Of a DNA stretch of 6,748 bases, positions 1 to 6,442 are shown one piece after another. The stretch is taken from assembly GCA_009783775.1 (NCBI GenBank), contig WRCT01000096.1, forward strand, positions 1-6,748, given 5' to 3'. The notes below the pieces were generated by a model that saw only the letters and a list, made by a program, of their open reading frames with translations, had not been told where the DNA came from and made no database searches. Made by a program: the position numbers and the translations under genes. The stretch's first letter is position 1. Each line of letters opens with the position of its first letter. This DNA comes from Clostridiales bacterium. GTDB taxonomy: Bacteria; Bacillota; Clostridia; Christensenellales; CAG-138.

Positions 1-927
1 CAACGCGAAAAGAAATTCCCCTCCGCCTCCGGTTTGGGCGACTGCCGCGTGCGCCTGTGGATCCCCGATGAGGTGCGCGGCGCGGTGCAGCTTACGCACG
101 GTCTGGCGGAACATATCGACCGCTACGAAGACTTTGCCCGCTACCTGGCTGACTGCGGTTTTTTGGTCTACGGCATGGACTGCCTGGGCCACGGCGGCAG
201 CGGCAAGAGCGGAGCGCCCGCCGGTTACTTCGGCGAGCAAAACGGCTGGGACCACCTGATTTCTGACATCGGCGCGCTGCGCAAGCTCGTGCAGGCCGAC
301 TATCCCGCGCTGCCCTTTGTGCTGCTGGGCCAGGGCTTTGGCTCTCTGCTTGTGCGCAGTTACGCCGCGCGCACCGGCGGCGGCTTTCAGGGCTACATTT
401 TGGCGGGCACGTCGGGCGCGTCCTGGGGCTATCGGCGCGGCAAGCGGCAGGCGGAGCGAGAAATCAAAAAAGGACAGGGCATGGCCCCCTGCGAAAAGCT
501 CTACCGCAAGCTAACGGCCGGTTACAACAAGTCCTTCTCCCTGCCGCGCACGTCCTGCGACTGGCTCTCGCGCGACACGGAGGCGGTCGACCGCTACCTC
601 GGCGACCCGCTCTGCGGTTTTGCGCCTACAGCCTACGGGCTGCGCGACTACTACGATGGGCTGCTCGAGATCAGCAACAAACGCTGGGCGCAGCGTATGC
701 CAAAGCGCCCCGTCTTCCTGCTTTCCGGCGCGCGGGACCCTGTGGGCCGAAACAGCAAGGGCGTGCTGCAAGTTGAGAAATGGCTGCGCAAATCGGGCCA
801 TCGGGTTTTGAGCAAGCTCTACCCGCAGGGCAGGCATGAGATGTTGCACGAGACGAACAAACAGGAAGTGTATGACGATATTCTATTGTTTTTAGAGGCG
901 ATAGCTTTAAGCGGGGAGAGAGAATGA
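1..927 (+). CDS. Alpha/beta hydrolase, monoacylglycerol-lipase-like, 5' truncated by window; nucleophile Ser replaced by Gly
   Basis: The reading frame is open from base 1, so the gene starts upstream of the window. The first visible residues (QREKKFPSASG) look like the usual N-terminus of the family. The fold is recognised from the HGLAEHIDRY segment (oxyanion region, bases about 97-126), the MDCLGHGGSG loop, and a nucleophile elbow at 328-345. The family elbow reads GHSMGS; here it reads GQGFGS, with glycine (codon 334-336) where the serine should be and Gln in place of the preceding His. The other two triad members look intact: Asp in GARDPVG (codon 736-738) and His in GRHEMLHE (codon 835-837). 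Family enzymes cleave carboxyl esters such as monoglycerides in the cytoplasm. With this elbow, ordinary serine catalysis is not expected, so a binding or regulatory role is possible (inference). No signal peptide can be judged because the start is missing. The stop overlaps the next start as ATGA, which suggests translational coupling. Confidence 0.88.
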   Translation, partial: QREKKFPSASGLGDCRVRLWIPDEVRGAVQLTHGLAEHIDRYEDFARYLADCGFLVYGMDCLGHGGSGKSGAPAGYFGEQNGWDHLISDIGALRKLVQADYPALPFVLLGQGFGSLLVRSYAARTGGGFQGYILAGTSGASWGYRRGKRQAEREIKKGQGMAPCEKLYRKLTAGYNKSFSLPRTSCDWLSRDTEAVDRYLGDPLCGFAPTAYGLRDYYDGLLEISNKRWAQRMPKRPVFLLSGARDPVGRNSKGVLQVEKWLRKSGHRVLSKLYPQGRHEMLHETNKQEVYDDILLFLEAIALSGERE

Positions 928-1592
928 GCGTACTGGTATTCAAGGACAAACAGACGGCCGCAAATGCGGTGGCGACCGTGCTGGCGGCGCAGCTGATCGA
1001 AAAACCGTCCTGCAACATCGGCCTGGATTACGACCCAGGCCTAGTGCCGGTCTTCGGCGCGCTGGCGGGAATGTCGGGGAGCGGTATGCTGGACTGGAGC
1101 GGCTTAAATATCTTCCAGCTCTGCGAGCGCGTCAAGACGGACGCGGCGCGGCCGCTGCGCGAAATGCTGCACCGCGCGCTGCTTTCCGGTATCAACTATA
1201 TGCCGCAAAACTACTACGCGCCGCCGAGCGAGTCGACCAACTGGTCGGACGACTGCAAACTCTTTGAGGACCGCATTTTGCAGGCGGGCGGACTGGATAT
1301 GGCGCTCGTCGCATTGAAAGACGACGGTTGCGTGCTGTATAATCGGGGCGAGAGCGAGCTGCCGCCCATCACGCACGTCGAGATTTTCAAAGAGGAAAAG
1401 GTCGTGACGGCGGGCATTCCCACGATCATGATGGCGGGCAAACTGGTCCTGCTGGCCACGGGCCGCGACAAGGCCCAGGCTGTGCGCGCCATGCTGCAGG
1501 GGCCCGTCACCACGGCGGTTCCCGCCAGTTATCTGCAACTGCACGCGAGCGTCACTTTTATTTTAGACGAAGACGCGGCGTCGCTGCTATAG
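924..1592 (+). CDS. NagB-fold (glucosamine-6-phosphate deaminase-like) protein with degenerate active site
   Basis: This 222-residue protein is recognised as a NagB relative from both ends. The N-terminus (VLVFKDKQTAANA) resembles the family opening. Residues 163-222 follow the family C-terminus closely, with AGIPTIM, LLATGRDKAQAV, GPVTTAVPAS, LQLH and ILDEDAAS. NagB deaminates and isomerises glucosamine-6-phosphate to fructose-6-phosphate. By eye alignment to E. coli NagB, the phosphate loop (usually GLATGSTP) is GLDYDPGL at 33-40. Catalytic Asp72 becomes Cys67, His143 becomes Cys136 and Glu148 becomes Arg141; only Asp141 seems kept, as Asp134. The segment between 142 and 163 is about 20 residues shorter than usual, which removes much of the active-site lid. 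Length is 222 against roughly 240-266. The start is the ATG at 924, with GGGGAG at 913-918 and a 4-base overlap with the previous gene. The frame is intact, so it is probably a functional protein with a non-deaminase role (inference). Confidence 0.8.
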   Translation: MSVLVFKDKQTAANAVATVLAAQLIEKPSCNIGLDYDPGLVPVFGALAGMSGSGMLDWSGLNIFQLCERVKTDAARPLREMLHRALLSGINYMPQNYYAPPSESTNWSDDCKLFEDRILQAGGLDMALVALKDDGCVLYNRGESELPPITHVEIFKEEKVVTAGIPTIMMAGKLVLLATGRDKAQAVRAMLQGPVTTAVPASYLQLHASVTFILDEDAASLL

Positions 1593-1596
1593 GAGG
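1591..1596 (+). promoter_or_regulatory. Ribosome binding site fixing the GTG start of yebC
   Basis: A perfect AGGAGG lies over the stop codon of the NagB-like gene, five bases before GTG at 1602. The first residues from that GTG (SGHSKWANIK) match the conserved YebC N-terminus, so the non-ATG start is well supported. Confidence 0.85.
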
Positions 1597-1601
1597 TAAA
1601 A

Positions 1602-2345
1602 GTGTCCGGACATTCAAAGTGGGCGAATATAAAGAAAAAGAAGGAAAAGACCGACTCGCAGCGCGGCAAGGTTTTCACCAAGTTGGGCAGGGAAATCGCC
1701 ATCGCCGTCAAGACGGGCGGCGGGGGAGACCCGGCGAATAATTCACGGCTGCGCGACGTAGTCGCCAAAGCCAAGGCGAACAATATGCCGAACGACACCA
1801 TTGCCCGTTCAATCAAAAAAGCGGCGGGTGAGGGCGCGGGAGTCAACTACGAGGAGATTCTCTACGAGGGTTACGGGCCGGGCAACGTCGCGGTGATCCT
1901 CGAGGTACTGTCCGACAACCGCAACCGCATCGCGGCGGAGGTGCGGCACATTTTCAACAAATGCGGCGGCAACCTGGGCGCGAGCGGTTCCGTCGCCTGG
2001 ATGTTCGACCGCAAGGGCGTGATCGCTCTGGAGCGCACCGCCGGGCTGGACGAGGACGAGGTCATGCTGGCAGCGTTAGACGCGGGCGCGGAGGACTTTG
2101 TGGCCGAGGAAGATTGCTTTGAGGTGATCACGGGGCCATCGGACTTCGCCGCGGTCAGCGAGGTTTTGGTCGGGCAGGGTTATCATCTGCTCTCGGCCGA
2201 GGTGAGCCGGATCCCGCAGAACACGGTGGAGATCACGGACGAGGAAACGCTCCAAAAAGTCCAGCTCTTTCTGGATAAGCTGGAGGAAAACGAGGACATT
2301 CAAGAGGTATACCACAACGCCATTTTGCCGGAAAGTGACGAATGA
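1602..2345 (+). CDS. yebC: YebC/TACO1 family protein (translation factor / putative transcriptional regulator)
   Basis: The 247-residue protein has the family signature at its start (SGHSKWANIK, then a Lys-rich stretch and RGKVFTKLGREI). It continues with the conserved blocks NMPNDTIARSIKKA, YEEILYEGYGPGNVA, LSDNRNRIAAEVRHIF and GGNLGASGSVAWMF. The length is normal and all three domains appear complete. The family was long annotated as a DNA-binding regulator. More recent work on bacterial YebC and mitochondrial TACO1 supports a role in translation, helping ribosomes through difficult stretches such as polyproline. It acts in the cytoplasm. Start is GTG at 1602, with the ribosome site overlapping the previous stop, so it is probably cotranscribed with the NagB-like gene. 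YebC often sits beside ruvC/ruvA in other bacteria; that neighbourhood is not seen here, although recG lies further downstream. Confidence 0.97.
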   Translation: MSGHSKWANIKKKKEKTDSQRGKVFTKLGREIAIAVKTGGGGDPANNSRLRDVVAKAKANNMPNDTIARSIKKAAGEGAGVNYEEILYEGYGPGNVAVILEVLSDNRNRIAAEVRHIFNKCGGNLGASGSVAWMFDRKGVIALERTAGLDEDEVMLAALDAGAEDFVAEEDCFEVITGPSDFAAVSEVLVGQGYHLLSAEVSRIPQNTVEITDEETLQKVQLFLDKLEENEDIQEVYHNAILPESDE

Positions 2346-2350
2346 AGGTA

Positions 2351-2398
2351 ATGGAAAGCAACCGGCGCGGATATTATAGCATAGGAGGCGCAGTATGA
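2351..2398 (+). CDS. Possible 15-codon leader peptide before the Asp23 gene
   Basis: The 49-base gap between yebC and the Asp23 gene contains ATG at 2351, followed by an open frame MESNRRGYYSIGGAV. Its TGA (2396-2398) overlaps the Asp23 start as ATGA. The only upstream ribosome-site candidate is AAGG at 2345-2348, which is too close (two bases) to be good. Part of the frame necessarily encodes the AGGAGG of the next gene, so the match may be chance. No conserved peptide family is recognised. It could be a translationally coupled leader, or nothing. Confidence 0.15.
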   Translation: MESNRRGYYSIGGAV

Positions 2399-2751
2399 CG
2401 ACGGAAACAAAAACGGATTTGGGCAGGATTGTCGTGACGGAGGATCTGATCGCGACCATCGCGGGCTACGCGGCCGTAGAAAACTACGGCATCGTGGGTA
2501 TGTGCGCGCAGAGCGCGGGCGATTCCTTTGTGGAATTGTTTGGCAGGGACAACTTGAAAAAGGGCGTGAAGATCACTCCCACCGACATGAATGAGGTGGA
2601 CGTGGATCTTTATGTCACGCTGCAATACGGGGTCTCTCTGCCCGCCGTCGCGGCGAACGTGAAGGACAATGTCAAGTACCGTCTCGAGGAAATGGTTGGG
2701 GTCGCGGTGCGTAACGTGAACATCCACGTGGAAAGCATTCGCGTGCAGTAG
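2395..2751 (+). CDS. yloU: Asp23/Gls24 family envelope stress response protein (YloU-like)
   Basis: The 118-residue protein shows the Asp23/Gls24 pattern almost end to end. It opens with GRIVVTEDLIATIAGYAAVENYGIVGM, and the central part is a KKGVKI strand followed by VDVDLYVTLQYGVSLPAVAANV. It ends with a helix (VKDNVKYRLEEMVG) and the strand VRNVNIHVESIRV. There is no signal peptide or membrane segment, so it is cytoplasmic or held at the membrane by partners, as reported for staphylococcal Asp23. The biochemical role of the short YloU-type members is not well established. The start is ATG 2395, with AGGAGG at 2383-2388 and six bases of spacing. It lies directly before fakA, the arrangement of yloU-yloV in Bacillus subtilis, and this is the basis for the symbol. 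Confidence 0.93.
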   Translation: MTTETKTDLGRIVVTEDLIATIAGYAAVENYGIVGMCAQSAGDSFVELFGRDNLKKGVKITPTDMNEVDVDLYVTLQYGVSLPAVAANVKDNVKYRLEEMVGVAVRNVNIHVESIRVQ

Positions 2752-2756
2752 CGCGC

Positions 2757-2766
2757 GGCAATTGCC
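2757..2766 (+). repeat. 10-base perfect palindrome before the fakA ribosome site
   Basis: GGCAATTGCC lies in the 32-base gap between the Asp23 gene and fakA, two bases before the GGGAGGA ribosome site. It is short and has no loop, so it does not look like a terminator. A protein-binding site is possible but nothing else supports it. Confidence 0.3.
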
Positions 2767-2768
2767 AA

Positions 2769-2775
2769 GGGAGGA
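2769..2775 (+). promoter_or_regulatory. Ribosome binding site fixing the TTG start of fakA
   Basis: GGGAGGA is placed eight bases before TTG at 2784. From that TTG the protein starts (M)DKKTLGGAMLRDMF, as expected for the family, and places the metal-binding aspartates at 39 and 41, near their usual numbers. The TTG start is therefore preferred to later codons. Confidence 0.8.
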
Positions 2776-2783
2776 ATAGGGAT

Positions 2784-4430
2784 TTGGATAAGAAAACCTT
2801 GGGCGGGGCTATGCTGCGGGATATGTTTTTAGACGGCGCCGCCTATTTAGAAAAAAACAGGGAGATCATTGACGCGCTCAATGTCTTTCCCGTGCCGGAC
2901 GGGGACACGGGCTCCAATATGTTCATGACCATGCAGGGCGCGGTGAAGGAACTGCGCACCATGCCGCCCTCCGTCACGGTGGGCGAGGTCACGGACGCGG
3001 TCGCGCGCGGCGCGCTGCGCGGGGCGCGGGGCAATTCCGGCGTCATTTTGTCCCAGCTGTTTCGGGGCTTTGACAAGGCCGCCAAAGGCAGCCAAACGAT
3101 GGACACCGTCCTGTTAGCGCAGGCGCTGTCCGAGGGCACGCAAGCGGCATACAAGGCGGTCATGCGGCCCAAGGAGGGCACGATCCTGACCGTCTCCCGC
3201 ATGATCGCGGACGCCGCGCTGGCAGCCGTCGAAAAGGAAGAGACCGACATGGAGGCGCTGATCTCCGTCATACTGTCGTCCGGCAAGGCCGCGCTGGCCT
3301 TAACGCCCGAACTGCTGCCCGTGCTGAAAGAGGCGGGCGTGATCGACTCCGGCGGCAAGGGCCTTTTGACCATCTATTACGGTTTCGCGGCCGCGTTCGC
3401 GGGCGAGGAAATCGAGTGGGAGGAACCCGAGGAGGCGCTGCCGCAGAGCTTAAACGACGCGGTGGACGTGAGTATTTTCTCCACCGAAACCATTGATTTT
3501 GCCTACTGCACCGAGTTTTTCATCATCCACCGCAAAGACGAGGTCAAGGAAGAGGACATCGAGTGCTTTAGAGAACACCTGATCCGTATCGGCGACTCCG
3601 TCGTCGTGGCGGCGGACGACGAGATCATCAAGGTGCACGTCCACTCCAACGCGCCGGGCAAGATACTGCAATTTGCCATGCGGCTGGGTGAGCTCGATCA
3701 TCTGAAAATCGAGAATATGCTGGAGCAAAACCGGCAGCTGCTCGAGGCCCGCAGGCGCAGCCAAACCGAGTACGCCATGGTCGCGGTCAGCTCGGGCGAG
3801 GGCATGGACGGCGTTTTCACCGACCTGTCCGTCTCGCGCGTCATCTCCGGCGGCCAGACCATGAACCCCAGCATCGACACGATCGTCAGCGCGATTCGGC
3901 AGGCCAACGCGCGCCATGTGTTCGTGCTGCCCAACAACAGCAACATTATCCTGGCGGCGCAGCAGGCGGGCGAGCTCTGCGACTGCGAGGTCATCGTCCT
4001 GCCGACCAAGACCCTGCCGCAGGGCATTTCCGCCGCGCTGGCCTTCGATCCCGAGGTGGGCGTGGAGGAGAACACGGCGGGCATGACGAGCGCGTTCTCC
4101 GAGGTGCTCTCCGGCGCGGTGACCTACGCGATCCGCGACACGTCGTTCTCCGGCAAGAAAATCGCCAGCGGCGACATCATCGGCATGATCGACAACAAGC
4201 TGACGGTCGTGGACGAGAATGTCGAGGACGCCAGTCTGCAGCTGCTGCGCGAGATGATCGCCAAGAAGGGCATCGACGACCCAGTCGTCACCATCTTCTA
4301 CGGCGACAGCGTGGAGGAGGACGCCGCCGAAAAACTGGTCGAGTCCCTGCAAGACGATTTTGAGGACGCCGAGTTCGTGGTGCAAAACGGCGGCCAGCCG
4401 CTGTACTATTATTATTTCTCCGTGGAGTAG
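2784..4430 (+). CDS. fakA: Fatty acid kinase subunit A (DAK2/YloV family)
   Basis: FakA is the ATP-binding subunit of fatty acid kinase. With a lipid-carrying FakB (DegV family) it phosphorylates fatty acids to acyl-phosphates, which feed phospholipid synthesis through PlsY or PlsX. The 548 residues match the usual length. The N-terminal DhaL/DAK2 domain (about 1-200) shows NVFPVPDGDTGSNM with Asp39 and Asp41 for magnesium, RGARGNSGVILSQ at 79-91 and DSGGKG at 188-193. The middle domain has Cys242 (YCTEFF) and His285/His287 (VHVHSNAPG), fitting the Cys/His metal site reported for staphylococcal FakA. The C-terminal part (from about residue 330) has the DegV-like FakA-C domain, with SGGQTMNPS, VLPNNSNIILAA and VLPTKTLPQG. 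All key residues appear present. No fakB is visible in the window. The gene ends one base before recG. Confidence 0.97.
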   Translation: MDKKTLGGAMLRDMFLDGAAYLEKNREIIDALNVFPVPDGDTGSNMFMTMQGAVKELRTMPPSVTVGEVTDAVARGALRGARGNSGVILSQLFRGFDKAAKGSQTMDTVLLAQALSEGTQAAYKAVMRPKEGTILTVSRMIADAALAAVEKEETDMEALISVILSSGKAALALTPELLPVLKEAGVIDSGGKGLLTIYYGFAAAFAGEEIEWEEPEEALPQSLNDAVDVSIFSTETIDFAYCTEFFIIHRKDEVKEEDIECFREHLIRIGDSVVVAADDEIIKVHVHSNAPGKILQFAMRLGELDHLKIENMLEQNRQLLEARRRSQTEYAMVAVSSGEGMDGVFTDLSVSRVISGGQTMNPSIDTIVSAIRQANARHVFVLPNNSNIILAAQQAGELCDCEVIVLPTKTLPQGISAALAFDPEVGVEENTAGMTSAFSEVLSGAVTYAIRDTSFSGKKIASGDIIGMIDNKLTVVDENVEDASLQLLREMIAKKGIDDPVVTIFYGDSVEEDAAEKLVESLQDDFEDAEFVVQNGGQPLYYYYFSVE

Positions 4431-4431
4431 A

Positions 4432-6420
4432 ATGAACCTTACCGAGCTAAAAGGAATCGGACAAAAACGCGCCGGGTTATTTGCTGACCTGGGCGTTTTT
4501 TGCGTGGAGGATCTGCTGGACTTCCTGCCCGTTGCCTATATGGACTGCACCCGCCCCGTGCCGGTCGCCGAGCTGGAAGACGGCCTGCCCGCCTGCGTGG
4601 CGGTCACCGTCACGTCCCCGCCGACCGTCTATTATCGCAAGGGCCTGTCCACCGTGACCGTGCGCGCGCGTGACGAAAGCGGCGCAATCTCCCTCTATTG
4701 GTTCAACCAACCCTACCGCCGAACCCAGTTCACGGTCGGTCAAACGCTGCTCGCCTACGGCACGGCGCGTGTGACGACGCGGCGCGGCATGGCGAACCCG
4801 CATATCGTCAGCGGCGCGCAGCCCATCGTGCCCCTCTACCGGACCTGCAAGGGCATCACCCAGCCCGCAATCCGCGCCGCCATCGCGCAGGCGCTGGAGA
4901 CCCGGGCGGCGGAAGATCTGCTGCCCGAGCAAATGCGGACCCGCTATGACCTGATCTCCCGTTCCGACGCGCTCTTTCACGCGCATTTTCCGTCTGGCAG
5001 CGACAGCCTGCAAAACGCGCTGCGGCGGCTGGCATTTGAACGCGCCCTGCTGTATTTTCTGGCCGTGGCCGAGCAGCGGCAGGAGCGCAAACGCCATATC
5101 GGCCTATCCTTTGCCACGGACGGCTGCCTGGACGACTTTCTTGTGCGGCTGCCCTTTGCGCCCACGAACGCCCAGCTGCGCGTGATGAACGAGATCGCGG
5201 CGGACATGGCCGCTCCGTCACCCATGAACCGTTTGATCCAGGGCGACGTGGGCTGCGGCAAGACCGCCGTCGCGCTCTACGCCTTGACGATTGCCACGCG
5301 CAACGGAAAGCAGGGCGTGCTGATGGCGCCGACCGAAATTCTGGCGCGGCAGCATTTTGAGAGTTTATTGCCCTGGTTCGGCGACGGCTGCGCCCTGCTG
5401 CTGGGCAGCCAGGACACGGCCGCGCGCAAAGAAACGCAGCGCCGCATACAAAGCGGCGAGGCGGCGGTGGTCATAGGCACGCACGCGGTGCTCAGCGAGG
5501 GCACGGTTTTTGCCGACCTGGGCCTGGTCATCGCGGACGAACAGCACCGTTTCGGCGTGGCCCAGCGGGCACGGCTGTTGCATAAGAGCGCGCGGGCCGA
5601 TATGCTGGTCATGAGCGCCACGCCGATCCCGCGCACGCTCTTTATGGTGCTTTACGGCGATTTGGACGTCTCCGTCATCGACGAGCTGCCGCCGGGCCGC
5701 CTGCCCGTCAAGACGCGTTATGTCCCGCCGAACAAGCGGGCGGACATGATTGCCTATCTGGGCGAACAGACCGCAAAGGGCGCGCAGTGTTATCTGGTCT
5801 GCCCCTGCATCGAACCCAGCGAGATGATGGAGGGCCTGTCGGTGCAGGAGGTCTATGCGGAGCTTGAAAAGAAACTGCCCAAGACAACCGTCGGACAAAT
5901 GCACGGCAGGCTGTCGGAGCGGGAAAAGACCGAAATCATGCGCGCGTTCGCGGCAGGCGAGATCGGCATTTTGGTCTGCACCACGGTCATTGAGGTGGGC
6001 GTACACGTGCCGACGGCTAATATCATGGTCATCGAGGGCGCGGACCGTTTCGGCTTGGCCACCCTGCACCAGCTGCGCGGGCGGATCGGGCGCGGCGCGG
6101 ATCAGGCCTTTTGTTTCCTGCTCTCACAATCGAACGGCAAGACCAGCCGCGACCGCCTGTCCGTCCTGCTCACCTGCAGCGACGGGTTCGCCATCGCGGA
6201 AAAAGACCTGACGCTGCGGGGGGCGGGGGAGTATTACGGCAAACGCCAGCACGGCACGAGTCTGTGGGAAAGCCTGCTCGCGGACGTCTCCGGCGAATTG
6301 CTGCAAAAGGTCAGCGCCGCCGCCGAGGAGATCTTGGTTATCCCGAACATAGGCAACAACGAACTCCTGCGCCGCGCGCGGCAAGCGGCGGGCGATATGA
6401 CGCGCATTGCAATGAACTAG
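4432..6420 (+). CDS. recG: ATP-dependent DNA helicase RecG
   Basis: RecG unwinds branched DNA and reverses stalled replication forks in the cytoplasm. The 662 residues are slightly shorter than the usual 680-690. The N-terminus MNLTELKGIGQKRAGLFADLG is the expected helix-hairpin-like opening, and the OB-fold wedge follows at about 60-150. Helicase motifs are complete: Walker A GDVGCGKT at 271-278, APTEILARQH (motif Ia), DEQH box 369-372, SATPIPRT from 395, and QLRGRIGRG at 547-555. The C-terminal TRG-type region reads LRGAGEYYGKRQHG at 595-608, with Ala where Pro is usual (RGPG). The same frame extends upstream to 4360, but that would overlap fakA by 71 bases and add an unrelated N-terminus. 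ATG 4432 is preferred, with GGAG at 4424-4427. In Bacillus the sdaA genes separate yloV from recG; here they are adjacent and probably coupled. Confidence 0.97.
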   Translation: MNLTELKGIGQKRAGLFADLGVFCVEDLLDFLPVAYMDCTRPVPVAELEDGLPACVAVTVTSPPTVYYRKGLSTVTVRARDESGAISLYWFNQPYRRTQFTVGQTLLAYGTARVTTRRGMANPHIVSGAQPIVPLYRTCKGITQPAIRAAIAQALETRAAEDLLPEQMRTRYDLISRSDALFHAHFPSGSDSLQNALRRLAFERALLYFLAVAEQRQERKRHIGLSFATDGCLDDFLVRLPFAPTNAQLRVMNEIAADMAAPSPMNRLIQGDVGCGKTAVALYALTIATRNGKQGVLMAPTEILARQHFESLLPWFGDGCALLLGSQDTAARKETQRRIQSGEAAVVIGTHAVLSEGTVFADLGLVIADEQHRFGVAQRARLLHKSARADMLVMSATPIPRTLFMVLYGDLDVSVIDELPPGRLPVKTRYVPPNKRADMIAYLGEQTAKGAQCYLVCPCIEPSEMMEGLSVQEVYAELEKKLPKTTVGQMHGRLSEREKTEIMRAFAAGEIGILVCTTVIEVGVHVPTANIMVIEGADRFGLATLHQLRGRIGRGADQAFCFLLSQSNGKTSRDRLSVLLTCSDGFAIAEKDLTLRGAGEYYGKRQHGTSLWESLLADVSGELLQKVSAAAEEILVIPNIGNNELLRRARQAAGDMTRIAMN

Positions 6421-6436
6421 AAAAATGCGGTATAAT
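6407..6436 (+). promoter_or_regulatory. Sigma-A-type promoter at the end of recG
   Basis: The -10 box TATAAT (6431-6436) is a perfect consensus. TTGCAA (6407-6412), inside the last codons of recG, matches the -35 consensus at four of six positions with an 18-base spacer. The expected start of transcription is near 6443, which is the A of the ATG of the lipoprotein-like gene, so the mRNA would be leaderless or nearly so. The short AT-rich stretch stands out from the GC-rich surroundings. No terminator for recG is seen before it. Confidence 0.6.
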
Positions 6437-6442
6437 ACAACC

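Noticed and set aside
34..36. TTG as the start of the alpha/beta hydrolase
   Set aside because: The frame is open to base 1 and the residues before it look like the usual family N-terminus; no ribosome site precedes the TTG. The gene most likely begins outside the window.
2372..2377. TATTAT as a -10 box before the Asp23 gene
   Set aside because: No -35 box is found at the right distance, and transcription would begin at the ribosome site itself, removing it from use.
3450..4385. Long open frame (311 codons) on the minus strand opposite fakA
   Set aside because: Its His/Val/Asp/Leu-rich composition is typical of the antisense of GC-rich coding DNA. The plus strand carries a complete, well-recognised FakA.
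4360..4431. Longer recG start inside fakA
   Set aside because: It would add 24 residues that are only the shifted reading of the fakA end. The conserved RecG N-terminus begins at ATG 4432.
6425..6427. ATG 6425 as start of the lipoprotein gene
   Set aside because: It adds MRYNTT encoded by the -10 box itself, would not be on the transcript from that promoter, and has no ribosome site. It remains possible if translation is coupled to recG.
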